Shown piece after piece: positions 45,232 to 54,826 of a DNA stretch of 64,000 bases (position 1 is the first letter of the stretch; each line of letters starts with the position of its first letter). Below the pieces are notes generated by a model. The model searched no databases. It saw nothing but the letters and a program-made list of their open reading frames with translations, and was not told where the DNA came from. A program made the translations under genes and the position numbers. Where the stretch lies: positions 34,501 to 98,500 of the forward strand of contig NZ_QKVM01000019.1 of NCBI RefSeq assembly GCF_003231305.1, written 5' to 3'. The DNA is from Pseudomonas sichuanensis. GTDB lineage: Bacteria > Pseudomonadota > Gammaproteobacteria > Pseudomonadales > Pseudomonadaceae.

Positions 45232-46155
45232 ATGGGCAAACTCGCTCTCGCCGCCAAGATCACCCACGTACCCTCGATGTACCTGTCGGAACTGCCCGGC
45301 CCGCGCCAGGGCTTTCGCCAGGCGGCCATCGACGGCCATCTGGAAATCGGCCGGCGCTGCCGCGCACTGGGCGTCGACACCCTGGTGGTGTTCGACACCC
45401 ACTGGCTGGTCAACGCCAACTACCACATCAACTGCGCCGCGCATTTCGAAGGCCTGTACACCAGCAACGAACTGCCGCACTTCATCGCCAACATGAACTA
45501 CGGCTTCCCCGGCAACCCGGAACTCGGGCGCATCCTGGCCGATGAATGCAACCGCCTGGGCGTGGAAACCATGGCCCACGACGCCACCACGCTCGCCCCT
45601 GAGTACGGCACCCTGGTGCCGATGCGCTACATGAACACCGACCAGCACTTCAAGGTGGTCTCGGTCTCGGCGCTGTGCACTTCGCATTACCTCAACGACA
45701 GCGCCCGCCTGGGCTGGGCCATGCGCAAGGCGGTCGAGGACCACTACGACGGCACCGTGGCCTTCCTCGCCAGCGGCTCGCTGTCCCACCGTTTCGCCCA
45801 GAACGGCCAGGCCCCGGACTTTGCCACCAAGGTGTGGAGCCCGTTCCTGGAAACCCTCGACCATCGCGTGGTGCAGATGTGGCAGGACGGCGACTGGGCC
45901 GACTTCTGCGCGATGCTGCCGGAGTACGCGGTCAAGGGCCACGGCGAAGGCTTCATGCACGACACCGCCATGCTGCTCGGCGCCCTGGGCTGGTCGAAGT
46001 ACGACGGTAAAGCCGAGGTGGTCACGCCCTACTTCGGCTCGTCCGGCACCGGCCAAATCAACGCGATCTTCCCGGTCACCCCGCAGGATGGCAGCACCAT
46101 CCCCGCCGCCCAGGCCTCCAACCCGGCCGGCGTCACCTCGACCAGCCGTCTGTAA
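45232..46155 (+). CDS. hpaD: HpaD, 3,4-dihydroxyphenylacetate 2,3-dioxygenase
   Basis: A 307-residue LigB-type extradiol dioxygenase. FDTHWLVNANYHI carries Fe-binding His residues, FIANMNYGFPGNP and SGSLSHRFAQ follow, and the C-terminal GHGEGFMHDTAMLLGALGW holds further active-site His. It opens the homoprotocatechuate ring. AGGAG precedes ATG 45232. Confidence 0.95.
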   Translation: MGKLALAAKITHVPSMYLSELPGPRQGFRQAAIDGHLEIGRRCRALGVDTLVVFDTHWLVNANYHINCAAHFEGLYTSNELPHFIANMNYGFPGNPELGRILADECNRLGVETMAHDATTLAPEYGTLVPMRYMNTDQHFKVVSVSALCTSHYLNDSARLGWAMRKAVEDHYDGTVAFLASGSLSHRFAQNGQAPDFATKVWSPFLETLDHRVVQMWQDGDWADFCAMLPEYAVKGHGEGFMHDTAMLLGALGWSKYDGKAEVVTPYFGSSGTGQINAIFPVTPQDGSTIPAAQASNPAGVTSTSRL

Positions 46156-46165
46156 GGAGCGCGCC

Positions 46166-46576
46166 ATGCCACATCTGGTCCTGCTCTACAGCCCGGATAT
46201 CGAAGCCGACGCCGACATGCCTGGGCTGTGCCGCGCCCTGGCCGACTGCATGCTCGAACAACGCGATGAAAACGCCCGCCAAGTGTTCCCCACCGGCGGC
46301 ACCCGGGTGCTGGCCTACCCCGCAGCCCACGCGGCGATCGCCGATGGCCAGGGCGACTACGGCTTCGTCTACGCCAACCTGCGCATGGGCAGCGGGCGCA
46401 GCGCCACGGTGCACCAGCAGGTCGGCGACAACCTGCTGGCCGTGCTGCGCCGCCACCTCGACCCACTGCTGGGGCAACGCCCGGTCGGCGTGACCCTGCA
46501 GATCGACGAAAGCCAAGCCCAGGTGTACGACGCCAAGCACAGCAGCCTGCACCCTCTGTTCAACCGGAATTCCTGA
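46166..46576 (+). CDS. hpaF: HpaF, 5-carboxymethyl-2-hydroxymuconate isomerase
   Basis: A 136-residue tautomerase-superfamily protein starting [13 protein letters not shown], with the catalytic Pro at position 2 (exposed after Met removal). Usual length about 126. Isomerises the carboxymethyl-hydroxymuconate product of HpaE. AAGGAG precedes ATG 46166; hpaH follows after 8 bases. Confidence 0.93.
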   Translation: MPHLVLLYSPDIEADADMPGLCRALADCMLEQRDENARQVFPTGGTRVLAYPAAHAAIADGQGDYGFVYANLRMGSGRSATVHQQVGDNLLAVLRRHLDPLLGQRPVGVTLQIDESQAQVYDAKHSSLHPLFNRNS

Positions 46577-46584
46577 GGTCTTCA

Positions 46585-47388
46585 ATGCTCGACGCCCACA
46601 TCATCCAGCAAGCCGCCGGCCGCCTCGACCAGGCTGAGCGCAGCCGCGAACAGGTCGGTCAGTTCTCCCTGGAGCACCCCTCGATCAGCATCGAGGACGC
46701 CTATGCCATCCAGCGCGCCTGGGTCGCGCAAAAGATCGCCAACGGTCGCAAACTGGTCGGCCACAAGATCGGCCTGACTTCTCGGGCCATGCAGGTCTCC
46801 TCGAACATCACCGAACCGGATTTCGGCGCGCTGCTCGACGACATGCTGTTCGACGAAGGCAGCGACATCCCCTTCGAACGCTTCATTGTGCCGCGGGTCG
46901 AGGTAGAGCTGGCATTCATCCTCGGCAAGCCGCTCAAGGGCCCCAACGTCAGCCTGTTCGATGTGCTCGATGCCACCGAGTGGGTGATCCCGGCACTGGA
47001 AATCATCGACGCCCGCATCCAGCAGGTCGACCCGCACAGCGGCGCCACCCGCAAGGTGTTCGACACCATCTCCGACAACGCCGCCAATGCCGGCGTAGTC
47101 ATGGGCGGGCGCGCCGTGCGGCCCGGCGACATCGACCTGCGAAAGGTGCCGGCGGTGCTCTATCGCAACGGTGTGATCGAGGAATCCGGGGTGTCCGCCG
47201 CGGTGCTCAACCACCCGGCCAAGGGCGTTGCCTGGCTGGCCAACAAACTGGCCGCCTATGACGTGGGGCTTGAGGCTGGGCAGATCATCCTCGGCGGCTC
47301 CTTCACCCGCCCGGTGGCTGCCCGCCCCGGCGACACCTTCCATGTCGACTACGACCAGCTCGGCTCGATTGCCTGCCGTTTCGTCTGA
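46585..47388 (+). CDS. hpaH: HpaH, 2-oxo-hept-4-ene-1,7-dioate hydratase
   Basis: A 267-residue hydratase of the MhpD/HpaH family. [45 protein letters not shown] and [12 protein letters not shown] are typical. Adds water to the oxo-heptenedioate made by HpaG. Immediately after hpaF and 9 bases before hpaI. Confidence 0.94.
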   Translation: MLDAHIIQQAAGRLDQAERSREQVGQFSLEHPSISIEDAYAIQRAWVAQKIANGRKLVGHKIGLTSRAMQVSSNITEPDFGALLDDMLFDEGSDIPFERFIVPRVEVELAFILGKPLKGPNVSLFDVLDATEWVIPALEIIDARIQQVDPHSGATRKVFDTISDNAANAGVVMGGRAVRPGDIDLRKVPAVLYRNGVIEESGVSAAVLNHPAKGVAWLANKLAAYDVGLEAGQIILGGSFTRPVAARPGDTFHVDYDQLGSIACRFV

Positions 47389-47397
47389 GGACTGCCC

Positions 47398-48201
47398 ATG
47401 GACATGCCCATCAACACCTTCAAGCAACGCCTGCGCAGCGGCCAGGCGCAGATCGGCCTGTGGCTAGGCCTGGCCGACCCGTATTGCGCGGAACTGGCGG
47501 CCAACTCCGGTTTCGACTGGCTGCTGCTCGATGGCGAGCACGCGCCCAACGACCTGCGCAGCCTGCTCGGCCAGTTGCAGGCCGTGGCGCCTTACCCCGG
47601 CCAGCCGGTGGTGCGGCCGGTGGTCGGCGATACCGCGCTGATCAAGCAGTTGCTCGATATCGGTGCCCAGACCTTGCTGGTACCCATGGTCGAAAGCGCC
47701 GAGCAGGCTCGCCAGCTGGTGCGTGCGGTGCGCTACCCGCCGTACGGTGTGCGGGGTGTGGGGAGTGCGCTGGCCCGGGCTTCGCGCTGGAACAGCATCC
47801 CCGGTTACCTGGACCTGGCCGACGAGCAGGTGTGCCTGCTGGTGCAGGTCGAGAACCGCGAGGGGTTGGCAAACCTGGACGAAATCTGCGCCGTTGACGG
47901 TGTGGATGGGGTGTTCATCGGGCCGGCGGACCTGAGCGCGGCCATGGGGCACCGGGGCAATCCGGGGCATCCCGAAGTGCAGGCGGCCATCGAAGACGCC
48001 ATCGTGCGGATTGCCCGGGCCGGCAAGGCGGCGGGGATTCTCAGTGCCGACGAGACACTGGCGCGGCGCTATGTCGAGCTGGGGGCCGCGTTTGTCGCTG
48101 TAGGGGTGGACACCACCGTGTTGATGCGCGGGTTGCAGCGGTTGGCGGGGGCATTCAAGGAAGGTGTGGTGAATACGACTGCCCAGGGCGGGGTTTACTG
48201 A
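47398..48201 (+). CDS. hpaI: HpaI, 4-hydroxy-2-oxoheptanedioate aldolase
   Basis: A 267-residue class II (metal-dependent) HpcH/HpaI aldolase. [30 protein letters not shown] and [11 protein letters not shown] followed by [10 protein letters not shown] carry the metal ligands. Cleaves the pathway product to pyruvate and succinic semialdehyde. Last gene of the operon, followed by a REP pair. Confidence 0.95.
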   Translation: MDMPINTFKQRLRSGQAQIGLWLGLADPYCAELAANSGFDWLLLDGEHAPNDLRSLLGQLQAVAPYPGQPVVRPVVGDTALIKQLLDIGAQTLLVPMVESAEQARQLVRAVRYPPYGVRGVGSALARASRWNSIPGYLDLADEQVCLLVQVENREGLANLDEICAVDGVDGVFIGPADLSAAMGHRGNPGHPEVQAAIEDAIVRIARAGKAAGILSADETLARRYVELGAAFVAVGVDTTVLMRGLQRLAGAFKEGVVNTTAQGGVY

Positions 48202-48210
48202 CGCTCACAA

Positions 48211-48264
48211 TCGCGGGGCAAGCCCGCTCCCACGCGACCCCGTGGGAGCGGGCTTGCCCCGCGA
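48211..48264. repeat. REP-type inverted pair after hpaI
   Basis: TCGCGGGGCAAGCCCGCTCC plus CACG (48211-48234) and its exact reverse complement (48241-48264) with only 6 bases between, so a strong hairpin can form at the end of the hpa operon. Confidence 0.9.
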
Positions 48265-48441
48265 CAGGGCCCAACCAGCAGATCGAGCGCTGCCCCTTTC
48301 GCCATACCCCCCGTCACACAGAATCAAATCCCTGGCACACTCAGGCAAGACACCTACCGCACGTTAGGTGCCCAATAGCTGCCACAGCCAGCGCTTGTGC
48401 AAGCCCTGCTTCCTAACAATTCCAACTGTCCAGGCTGCGCC

Positions 48442-49740
48442 ATGATCAACATCGAAACGCCCACCTATTACACCGCGACCAAAAAATACAACCTCAGCTT
48501 CCCCACCCTCGAAGCCGACATCGAAGCCGATGTGGTAGTGATCGGCGGCGGTTTCTCGGGCATCAACACGGCCCTGGAACTGGCCGAAAAAGGCATCACC
48601 AATGTCGTCGTGCTCGAAGCCCGTTACCTGGGCTTCGGCGGCACCGGGCGCAACGGCGGGCAGATCATGGCCGGCATCGGCCACGACCTGGAAAAGATCA
48701 AGAGCAGCGTCGGCGAACAGGGCCTGCGCGAGATCTTCGAGATCAGCGAACTGGGCGCCGGCATCATCAAGGACCGCATCGCCCGCTACGCCATCGACGC
48801 CGACTTCTGCCACGGCTACGGCTACATGGGCTTCAACGCCCGCCAGGAGAAGACCCTGCGCGCCTGGGAGAAAGACTTCAAGGCGATCAACGGCAAGGAC
48901 GAAATCCGTTTCCTGGGCGGCTCCGAGGTCAAGCAGATCATCGGCTCCGACGCCTACAGCAGCGCCCTGCTGCACATGGGCGGCGGCCACGTGCACTCGC
49001 TCAACCTGCTGCTCGGCGAAGCCCAGGCCCTGGTGGGCCATGGCGCACGGATCTTCGAGCACAGCCCGGCGCTGGAGGTGCACTACGGTGAGCGCATCAC
49101 CGTGCGCACCGGCCGTGGCTCGGTCAAGGCCAGCAAACTGCTGTGGGCCTGCGACAGCTTCCTCAACAAGCTCGAACCCGAGCTGCACGCCCGCACCGTC
49201 AACACCTATGCCTTCCAGTTGATGACCGAGCCGCTGTCGGATGAACTGATCCAGCGCATCAGCCCGATCCGCGGCGCCTACAGCGATATCCGCCCGGTGA
49301 TCGACTACTACCGCGTCACCCGCGAGAACCGCCTGCTGTTCGGCGCCGCCACGCCTTTCGTGGAGCACATCCCGAAAGACCTCAAGGCGTGGAACCGCAA
49401 CCTGATGCTGAAGATCTTCCCGTACCTCAAGGACGTGCGCATCGACCTCGCCTGGGGCGGCCCGATGGCCACCAGCGCCAACCTGTTCCCGCAGCTCGGC
49501 ACCCTGAGCAACCGCCCCAACGCCTTCTACGTGCAGGGCTATTCGGGCTTTGGCGTCACCCCCAGCCACATCATTTGCAAGATCCTCGCCGAAGGCATGA
49601 GCGAAGGCTCCAGCCGCTACGACCTGATCAGCTCGGTCAAGCACGCGCGCATCCTCGGCAAGGACCACATTCGCCCACTGCTGCTGACCGCCGGCAAGAC
49701 CGTGCATCAGCTGTCGGGCTTCTTCAACGGCCGCCGTTGA
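48442..49740 (+). CDS. FAD-dependent amine oxidase-like protein (PuuB/DAO family)
   Basis: A 432-residue DAO-type flavoprotein. The FAD motif is DVVVIGGGFSGINTALELAEKG, followed by GRNGGQIMAGIG, as in gamma-glutamylputrescine oxidase PuuB, and the C-terminal VQGYSGFGVTPSHI. Such enzymes oxidise primary or secondary amines to aldehydes. Its place between hpaI and a FeaR-like gene suggests an aromatic amine, for example tyramine, as substrate; this is inference. ATG 48442 lacks an obvious strong ribosome site. Confidence 0.82.
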   Translation: MINIETPTYYTATKKYNLSFPTLEADIEADVVVIGGGFSGINTALELAEKGITNVVVLEARYLGFGGTGRNGGQIMAGIGHDLEKIKSSVGEQGLREIFEISELGAGIIKDRIARYAIDADFCHGYGYMGFNARQEKTLRAWEKDFKAINGKDEIRFLGGSEVKQIIGSDAYSSALLHMGGGHVHSLNLLLGEAQALVGHGARIFEHSPALEVHYGERITVRTGRGSVKASKLLWACDSFLNKLEPELHARTVNTYAFQLMTEPLSDELIQRISPIRGAYSDIRPVIDYYRVTRENRLLFGAATPFVEHIPKDLKAWNRNLMLKIFPYLKDVRIDLAWGGPMATSANLFPQLGTLSNRPNAFYVQGYSGFGVTPSHIICKILAEGMSEGSSRYDLISSVKHARILGKDHIRPLLLTAGKTVHQLSGFFNGRR

Positions 49741-49768
49741 TCCTTTTGAACTGACCAGGAGAACCACC

Positions 49769-50134
49769 ATGACCCTTACCGCCGTCCGCCAGGGTGTGCA
49801 ACTGTCCGAACTCGATGCCTGGGGCACCGTTGCCGACCTGGGTTCGACCATCCTCGAAGGCGAGGTCAAGTGCTACGGCAAGATGACCCACGGCGCGCCG
49901 ACCGACCCGGTCAGCAGCGCTTACTTCGGTACCACCCAGGGCAAGTTCCGCATGGTCTACCCGTTCAGTGAACAGGCCATGATTGTGACTGGAGAGATTC
50001 AGCTGACTGATGAGTCCACCGGGCAGGTGACCCGTTACAAGGCAGGTGATGCCTGGTTCGTGACCAAGGGCACGCCGGTGTTGTGGGAAGTGTTGAGCGA
50101 GACCTTCGTCAAGCATTACCTTGCGGTAGCCTGA
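49769..50134 (+). CDS. Cupin-domain protein paired with the amine oxidase
   Basis: A 121-residue small cupin of the DUF861 (EutQ/ureidoglycine-type) class: the barrel strands include KFRMVYPFSEQAMIVTGEIQL and YKAGDAWFVTKGTPVLWEV. Metal-binding His residues of classical cupins are mostly missing. AGGAG precedes the ATG, 28 bases after the oxidase stop, so they are co-transcribed. Similar pairs occur in amine catabolism; exact role unknown. Confidence 0.8.
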   Translation: MTLTAVRQGVQLSELDAWGTVADLGSTILEGEVKCYGKMTHGAPTDPVSSAYFGTTQGKFRMVYPFSEQAMIVTGEIQLTDESTGQVTRYKAGDAWFVTKGTPVLWEVLSETFVKHYLAVA

Positions 50135-50142
50135 TCGACACC

Positions 50143-50209
50143 ATCGCGGGGCAAGCCCGCTCCCACGCCGAACGTTGCTTTTGGCGTGGGAGCGGGCTTG
50201 CCCCGCGAT
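50143..50209 (+). terminator. REP pair followed by a T-run; probable terminator
   Basis: ATCGCGGGGCAAGCCCGCTC plus CCACGCC (50143-50169) pairs with 50183-50209, then CTTTTT. It lies 8 bases after the cupin stop and probably ends that unit. Confidence 0.75.
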
Positions 50210-50218
50210 CTTTTTACC

Positions 50219-51184
50219 CTAACGCCCCGCCATCAGGGCCATCGCCCGGAAGTCCTTCGGCGACTGCTCGAACTGCTTCTTGAACGCCCGGCTGAAATGC
50301 GCCGAATCGGTGAACCCCCACTTGAACGCGATCGAGGTGATCGACTCGCGCTTGAGGAACGGGTTGGACAGATCATCGGCACTACGCTTGAGCCGTGAAC
50401 GCTGGATGTAGCGGCAGACGCTGTCGCCCTCCTCCTCGAACACCCGGTACAGATGCCGCACCGAAATGCTCAGGCGCTCGGCCAGGTTGGCCGGAGTCAG
50501 GCCGGGCTGGCCCAGCGATTCGTCGATGACCTTCTGCACATAACCGCGCAGGTTGCTGCCACTCACACCGCCCAGCGCGGCGGCATTGTGCTCGCCACGC
50601 TCGAAACCGGGCTCCAGCAAGGAAATGAACGCCGACTGCAGGGCATCGCCTTGCGCACCGCCTGCGTCTTCCTCTTCGCGGCACAACTGGTCCATCAGCA
50701 CATGCAGCATGCGCCCACAGGCGTTGGTCGAGGAAATCTTGCCGAAGGCGGCGCCTTGCCCGGTCACGTGCTTGCGCACCTGCTCGCGGGACAGCGACAG
50801 CGAGACGTGCTCGATCAGCCCGAACGGCGTGATCTCGCACGGGCCGACAGAGTCCATCAACAGCAGATCACCGGGCGACAATTGCAGGCTCACTCCGCCC
50901 TGGGTGATCCGCGAATAGCCCATGCGCTGGCTGACCAGGAAACAGTGCTGGTCGTCGTCGCGGTCGGGGTTGTCGCCAAAGCGGCGAATGTTGCCGGCAT
51001 TGGTGCGCAGGTTGGCCAGGGCCAGGCCTGCGCGATTGAAGGTGGCGATTTCGCCGATGAACAGCGCTCGGTTGAACGCCAGCTCGGTCTGGAAACGGCC
51101 ACACACCTGTTGCATGGCGGCGGTCCAACGGTCCAGGCCGTCGATTTCGGGCTGGGTGCTGCAGTGGGAAACGGGCTGGGGCAT
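50219..51184 (-). CDS. feaR: FeaR-like AraC-family regulator of amine catabolism
   Basis: A 321-residue AraC protein. N-terminal FeaR-type part (QMQQVCGRFQTEL-like, IGEIATFNRAGLALA, VSLQLSPGDLLLMDS), C-terminal HTH pair in LAERLSISVRHLYRVFEEEG and IAFKWGFTDSAHFSRAFKKQF. FeaR activates tynA and feaB for tyramine and phenylethylamine use in E. coli. It stands between the amine oxidase unit and the transporter unit. ATG 51184 has GGAGG upstream. The gene symbol reflects family similarity. Confidence 0.82.
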   Translation of the reverse strand: MPQPVSHCSTQPEIDGLDRWTAAMQQVCGRFQTELAFNRALFIGEIATFNRAGLALANLRTNAGNIRRFGDNPDRDDDQHCFLVSQRMGYSRITQGGVSLQLSPGDLLLMDSVGPCEITPFGLIEHVSLSLSREQVRKHVTGQGAAFGKISSTNACGRMLHVLMDQLCREEEDAGGAQGDALQSAFISLLEPGFERGEHNAAALGGVSGSNLRGYVQKVIDESLGQPGLTPANLAERLSISVRHLYRVFEEEGDSVCRYIQRSRLKRSADDLSNPFLKRESITSIAFKWGFTDSAHFSRAFKKQFEQSPKDFRAMALMAGR

Positions 51185-51368
51185 GGCAACCTCCACACGC
51201 GGGCATTGTTGTTATGAGTCAATTGTTAACATGTTATCCATTGGCGCACAACTGTCATCTGTTGGCCGGTGTACAGAGCAGGTTCCATGCCAGGGGGTCT
51301 GGGTTTGCGCAGGGGTTGAGAATGCTGGGGCTGCTTTGCAGCCCTTTCCGGCCGGTCCGGCGCCCCGG

Positions 51369-51416
51369 CAAGGCCGCTCCTACAGGGGAACGCGATCGCC
51401 TGTAGGAGCGGCCTTG
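51369..51416. repeat. REP-variant inverted pair
   Basis: CAAGGCCGCTCCTACAGG (51369-51386) pairs with CCTGTAGGAGCGGCCTTG (51399-51416). This CTCCTACAGG variant is distinct from the CTCCCAC class and recurs singly at 63946. Confidence 0.85.
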
Positions 51417-51449
51417 TGCCGCGATAGGGCCGCAAAGCGGCCCCCGATT

Positions 51450-52031
51450 TCAGAGCTCGCGCAAGATTCGCTGCAGCGCCTCGAAGGTCTGCCAGAGATG
51501 CCCGCGCTGATCAGCGCTGAGCGGGATATAGCGGCGGAACGCGGGCACCCGGTTGACCACTTCACTGGCCCCCATATGCTCCAGGGTGACCTGCCACTGG
51601 CCACCTTCGCAGCCAATGCTCAGGCGCTTGAAGTCCAGCGGCATCAGAGCAGCCTGCAAGGCGCTGTCGCCGCCGATACGCGCCTGCAGCAGGTCGAACA
51701 GCGCCTTGTCACCACCGCGCTGGCGACAGCCCAGGCCGGTACGGCGCAATGCCCCGCGGTGATGCACGTCCAACTGCACCGTGCCCTGCGCCGAGGCAGG
51801 CATCCGCAGGCTGAACTCGCACATCACCAGGTGCATCAGCAGGTGGCTTACGGTGCGTTCGCGCACCTCGATGTGCGGCCCATCCTTGCGGTAGGTAAAA
51901 CGGACTACGGATGCTGCGGATTGCAAATCCGTCAAACCGAGGTTGCGCTGCAGCCGCGCCAGGGTCGCCCCGGGCCGGTAGCCGGTCGGGGCGCGGGGGC
52001 CGGTCAGGCGCTCAAGCCAGCTTGCCGACAT
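51450..52031 (-). CDS. Hypothetical protein overlapping the APC permease (DUF3156-like)
   Basis: A 193-residue protein from ATG 52031, overlapping the permease 3' end by 20 bases. It is basic, with LARLQRNLGLTDLQSAASVVR and AFRRYIPLSADQRGHLWQTF, and no membrane segments or signal. It resembles DUF3156 proteins found near amino acid permeases; recognition is moderate. The overlap suggests it is tied to the transporter, perhaps as a regulator or coupling protein. Confidence 0.65.
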   Translation of the reverse strand: MSASWLERLTGPRAPTGYRPGATLARLQRNLGLTDLQSAASVVRFTYRKDGPHIEVRERTVSHLLMHLVMCEFSLRMPASAQGTVQLDVHHRGALRRTGLGCRQRGGDKALFDLLQARIGGDSALQAALMPLDFKRLSIGCEGGQWQVTLEHMGASEVVNRVPAFRRYIPLSADQRGHLWQTFEALQRILREL

Positions 52032-53511
52032 GCTGCACCTGCTCGCTGTGGAAGTGGCCGGGTTCGGCGCCGAACTCTTTCTCCAGCACATCCTCGACCC
52101 GCGCCGGCTGGAACGGGTTGACCTTCTGCACGCAAAGCGTCCAGAACAGCGCGTAAGCCGCCGTAGCGCCCAGCATCACCGCAAACGGCACATACACATC
52201 GGCGGGGTTCATGCCCGGCGGGGTGATGAACCACATGCCCAGCAGGATGCCGATGCTGGAGACGATCTGCGGCAGCGGGAACAGCGGCGAGCGATAGGCA
52301 CGCGGCAGGTCCGGCCGGCGAATGCGCAGGATCACCACCGACAGCGTCACCAGCAGGTAGGCCGTGCTCCAGGCGCACACCGCCGCCAGCACCAGGTGCA
52401 GGATGTTGTCGGTGTTGCCGCCCAGGTACCAGGCGTGCAGGCACGGGATCAGCGCCACCACCAGAATGCACAGCAACGGCGTCTTGAAGCGCGGGTGCAG
52501 GTAGGTGAACACCTTGGGCAGCGCCCCATCCACGGCCATGCCGTAGAGGATCCGCGGCACCCCGGCCATCAGCGTGTTGATGGTGGCCGCACCGGCGAAC
52601 AGGAAGCCGATGCCCAGCCACACCGGGCCGATATCGCCCATCACCTGCTCGGCGAAGCGCGGGATGGCCATGGGGGTGTCCAGCAAGTGCACGCCGCTGG
52701 CGGCGTCGAGCAGCACGTTCTCCACCTGGCGCTTCATCGCCGCGCCGTAGATGAACATGCAACTGGCCACGCCGAACAGGCCCAGGGCCATGGCCTTGGG
52801 CATCACCCAGGCCGAGCGGCGCAGCTCCGGGGCCAGCGGGGTGACGAACTCGCAGCCGACGAACATGAACATGGCCATGCCCACCAGCGAGAGAATGGTC
52901 ATCAGGTCGGTGCCGACCATCGATACCCCGAACGGCCCTTCCAGCTGCACCGCCGGCGCCGCCAGCAGGCCGAGCACACCGAACACCATCAGCGTGGTCC
53001 ACATGCCGAAGGTCAGCACCACCTCGGCACGGCCGAAGGCACTCACGCCAAAGGCGTTGAGCACGCCGAACGCCAGGACGAAGCCCACCCCCAGCAGCCA
53101 GGAGCCACCGGCGGATTCGGCAAGGGTGTTGAGGTGCTCGAAGTTCACCAGCGCCATCACCCCCGAAAGGATGGTCTCGGCGGTGCCGGCGAACACATGC
53201 ACGATCAGGTAGGCCGACAAGGTGCCGGTGATGGCGAAAAAGCGGCCCAGGCCGCAGTTGATGTAGTCGTACACCGAGCCGGTGGTCGGCAGGATCGCCG
53301 CCGCTTCGGCGAAGGTGGTCGACTGCGCGAGCATCATCACTGCCGCGATTACCATGGCCACGGCGAAGGCGCTGCCGCCGATGCCGAAGCCCATGGTGGC
53401 GGTGAGGATCACGGGGCTGGCCATGATCAGGCCGACGGTGCTGGCCAGCGCGGTGGGAAAGCCGACGCTGCCGCGGTTGAGGTGCTCGGTGAGCTTATTG
53501 TTGATTGTCAT
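52012..53511 (-). CDS. APC-family amino acid/amine permease
   Basis: A 499-residue 12-helix transporter with the APC opening GSVGFPTALASTVGLIMASPV and VGCEFVTPLAPELRR. APC members carry amino acids or polyamines. Position beside FeaR-like and amine oxidase genes points to uptake of an aromatic amine. ATG 53511 fits the family N-terminus; no strong ribosome site is seen. Substrate is inferred only. Confidence 0.87.
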   Translation of the reverse strand: MTINNKLTEHLNRGSVGFPTALASTVGLIMASPVILTATMGFGIGGSAFAVAMVIAAVMMLAQSTTFAEAAAILPTTGSVYDYINCGLGRFFAITGTLSAYLIVHVFAGTAETILSGVMALVNFEHLNTLAESAGGSWLLGVGFVLAFGVLNAFGVSAFGRAEVVLTFGMWTTLMVFGVLGLLAAPAVQLEGPFGVSMVGTDLMTILSLVGMAMFMFVGCEFVTPLAPELRRSAWVMPKAMALGLFGVASCMFIYGAAMKRQVENVLLDAASGVHLLDTPMAIPRFAEQVMGDIGPVWLGIGFLFAGAATINTLMAGVPRILYGMAVDGALPKVFTYLHPRFKTPLLCILVVALIPCLHAWYLGGNTDNILHLVLAAVCAWSTAYLLVTLSVVILRIRRPDLPRAYRSPLFPLPQIVSSIGILLGMWFITPPGMNPADVYVPFAVMLGATAAYALFWTLCVQKVNPFQPARVEDVLEKEFGAEPGHFHSEQVQHVGKLA

Positions 53512-53610
53512 GGGGTGGGCCCTGGCTGGACGAGGGAAAGATGACGGCTTGCCGGGCGCGCCGCAAGTGCTGGCGATCGCCGCGAGTTCGGTAAGGATGT
53601 TTGGCATCCA

Positions 53611-53666
53611 TCGCGGGGCAAGCCCGCTCCCACGCTTTGACCTCGTGGGAGCGGGCTTGCCCCGCG
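53611..53666. repeat. REP-type inverted pair
   Basis: TCGCGGGGCAAGCCCGCTCC plus CACG (53611-53634) and its reverse complement (53644-53666), 9 bases apart, between the chemoreceptor stop and the permease start. Confidence 0.88.
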
Positions 53667-53758
53667 CTGGGCTCGACACCACTACCCGATCACTTTGACT
53701 TTCCCCGCCACAGCGGTCTTGCCACTGCCTGCCGCCTTGCTTGTTGCTGGCTGCCAGT

Positions 53759-54724
53759 TCAGCCCTGCAACATCGCCTGGATCTGCTGGGTGGCCTGGCG
53801 GGTGCTTTCGGCGAGCTTCTTCACTTCGTCGGCCACCACCGAGAAGCCACGGCCCACCTCCCCGGCCCTGGCGGCCTCGATGGCAGCGTTCAGGGCCAGC
53901 AGGTTGGTCTGCTCGGCAATACTGCGGATCACCCCCACGGCGGTGGCGATCCGGGCATAGGTGGCCTCGTTGTGCGCCTGCAATTGCTGGTGGCTGGCCT
54001 GGGCATTGCGCTCGTCGCTGATGTCGCGCACAGCACCCAACACGCGTACCAGCACGCCCTGCGGGTCCCGCACCGCGCGGCCGCGCTCGCGGCACCAGAT
54101 GTAGCCGCGCTGCTTGTGGCGCATGCGGTACTCGAACACGTATTCCCCGCTGGCATGCACGCCCAGGATCTCGCGCTCGAAAATGGCCATGATCTGCGCC
54201 AGGTCGTCAGGGTGGGTAATGCCGACCTGGGCATCCCAGCCATCGGCCAGCTCCTTCGGGCCATAGCCCATCACCGCGCGGAAGGCATCGGACAGGCGCA
54301 TGCGACTGTGCGGGTGGTGCACATCGCCCTGGGCGACCTCGATGTCCCAGGTACCTTCGGTCAGGGTGGTTTGCAGCAGGCTCCAGAAATGCGCCTGGCG
54401 CTGGTGCCCTTCGCTGGCCCGCAGCTGTTGATCCAGTTGTTCACGCAGCAGCGCGCATTCGCCCTGCAACTGCTGATGCACCGCTTGCTGCTGCGCGTGC
54501 ATCCGTTGCTGGCTGGCCAGCGTTTCGCCCAGCAAGCGCAACTCTTGTGCTTGCGCTTGCAGCTCCCGCGCCTGGCCCTGGCGCTGCTGCTCCACTGTTT
54601 GCAGGGCCTGCAACAAGGGCGGGTGGCGGCGCACCTCCACCAGGCTTTCGGCAATCTCGCCCCGGCCAAAGCGGGTCAGCGCCTCGGCCAGCGTGGCCAC
54701 CCAACGTTCATTGCGAAACAGCAT
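53759..54724 (-). CDS. Soluble PAS-type chemoreceptor with a short signalling tip
   Basis: A 321-residue cytoplasmic protein. Residues about 35-115 are a Gln-rich coiled coil, about 120-240 a PAS domain ([38 protein letters not shown]), and 260-315 the methyl-accepting hairpin tip ([35 protein letters not shown]). It has no membrane segments or HAMP domain, and the chain ends just after the tip, so the return helix is short compared with standard receptors. It probably senses redox state or a metabolite of the amine pathway and signals through CheA/CheW. Confidence 0.87.
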   Translation of the reverse strand: MLFRNERWVATLAEALTRFGRGEIAESLVEVRRHPPLLQALQTVEQQRQGQARELQAQAQELRLLGETLASQQRMHAQQQAVHQQLQGECALLREQLDQQLRASEGHQRQAHFWSLLQTTLTEGTWDIEVAQGDVHHPHSRMRLSDAFRAVMGYGPKELADGWDAQVGITHPDDLAQIMAIFEREILGVHASGEYVFEYRMRHKQRGYIWCRERGRAVRDPQGVLVRVLGAVRDISDERNAQASHQQLQAHNEATYARIATAVGVIRSIAEQTNLLALNAAIEAARAGEVGRGFSVVADEVKKLAESTRQATQQIQAMLQG

Positions 54725-54826
54725 TCACGCCCCCTTGAACCATCGAACAAAAGCGCGAGTTCAACCCAAGTCGGCGGCCGCCGTCTTGCGCCGGCCTGCC
54801 GTTGGCTTGACCTTGGCTGCCAGGGT

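Noticed and set aside
48333..48347. sigma-54-like TGGCAC...GGCA before the FAD amine oxidase gene
   Set aside because: The spacing between GG and GC is nine bases where ten are required, and no enhancer-binding regulator is nearby.
53682..54095. Separate minus-strand gene beside the chemoreceptor end
   Set aside because: It lies in another frame of the conserved MCP coding region and has Arg/Ala/Gly-biased composition.
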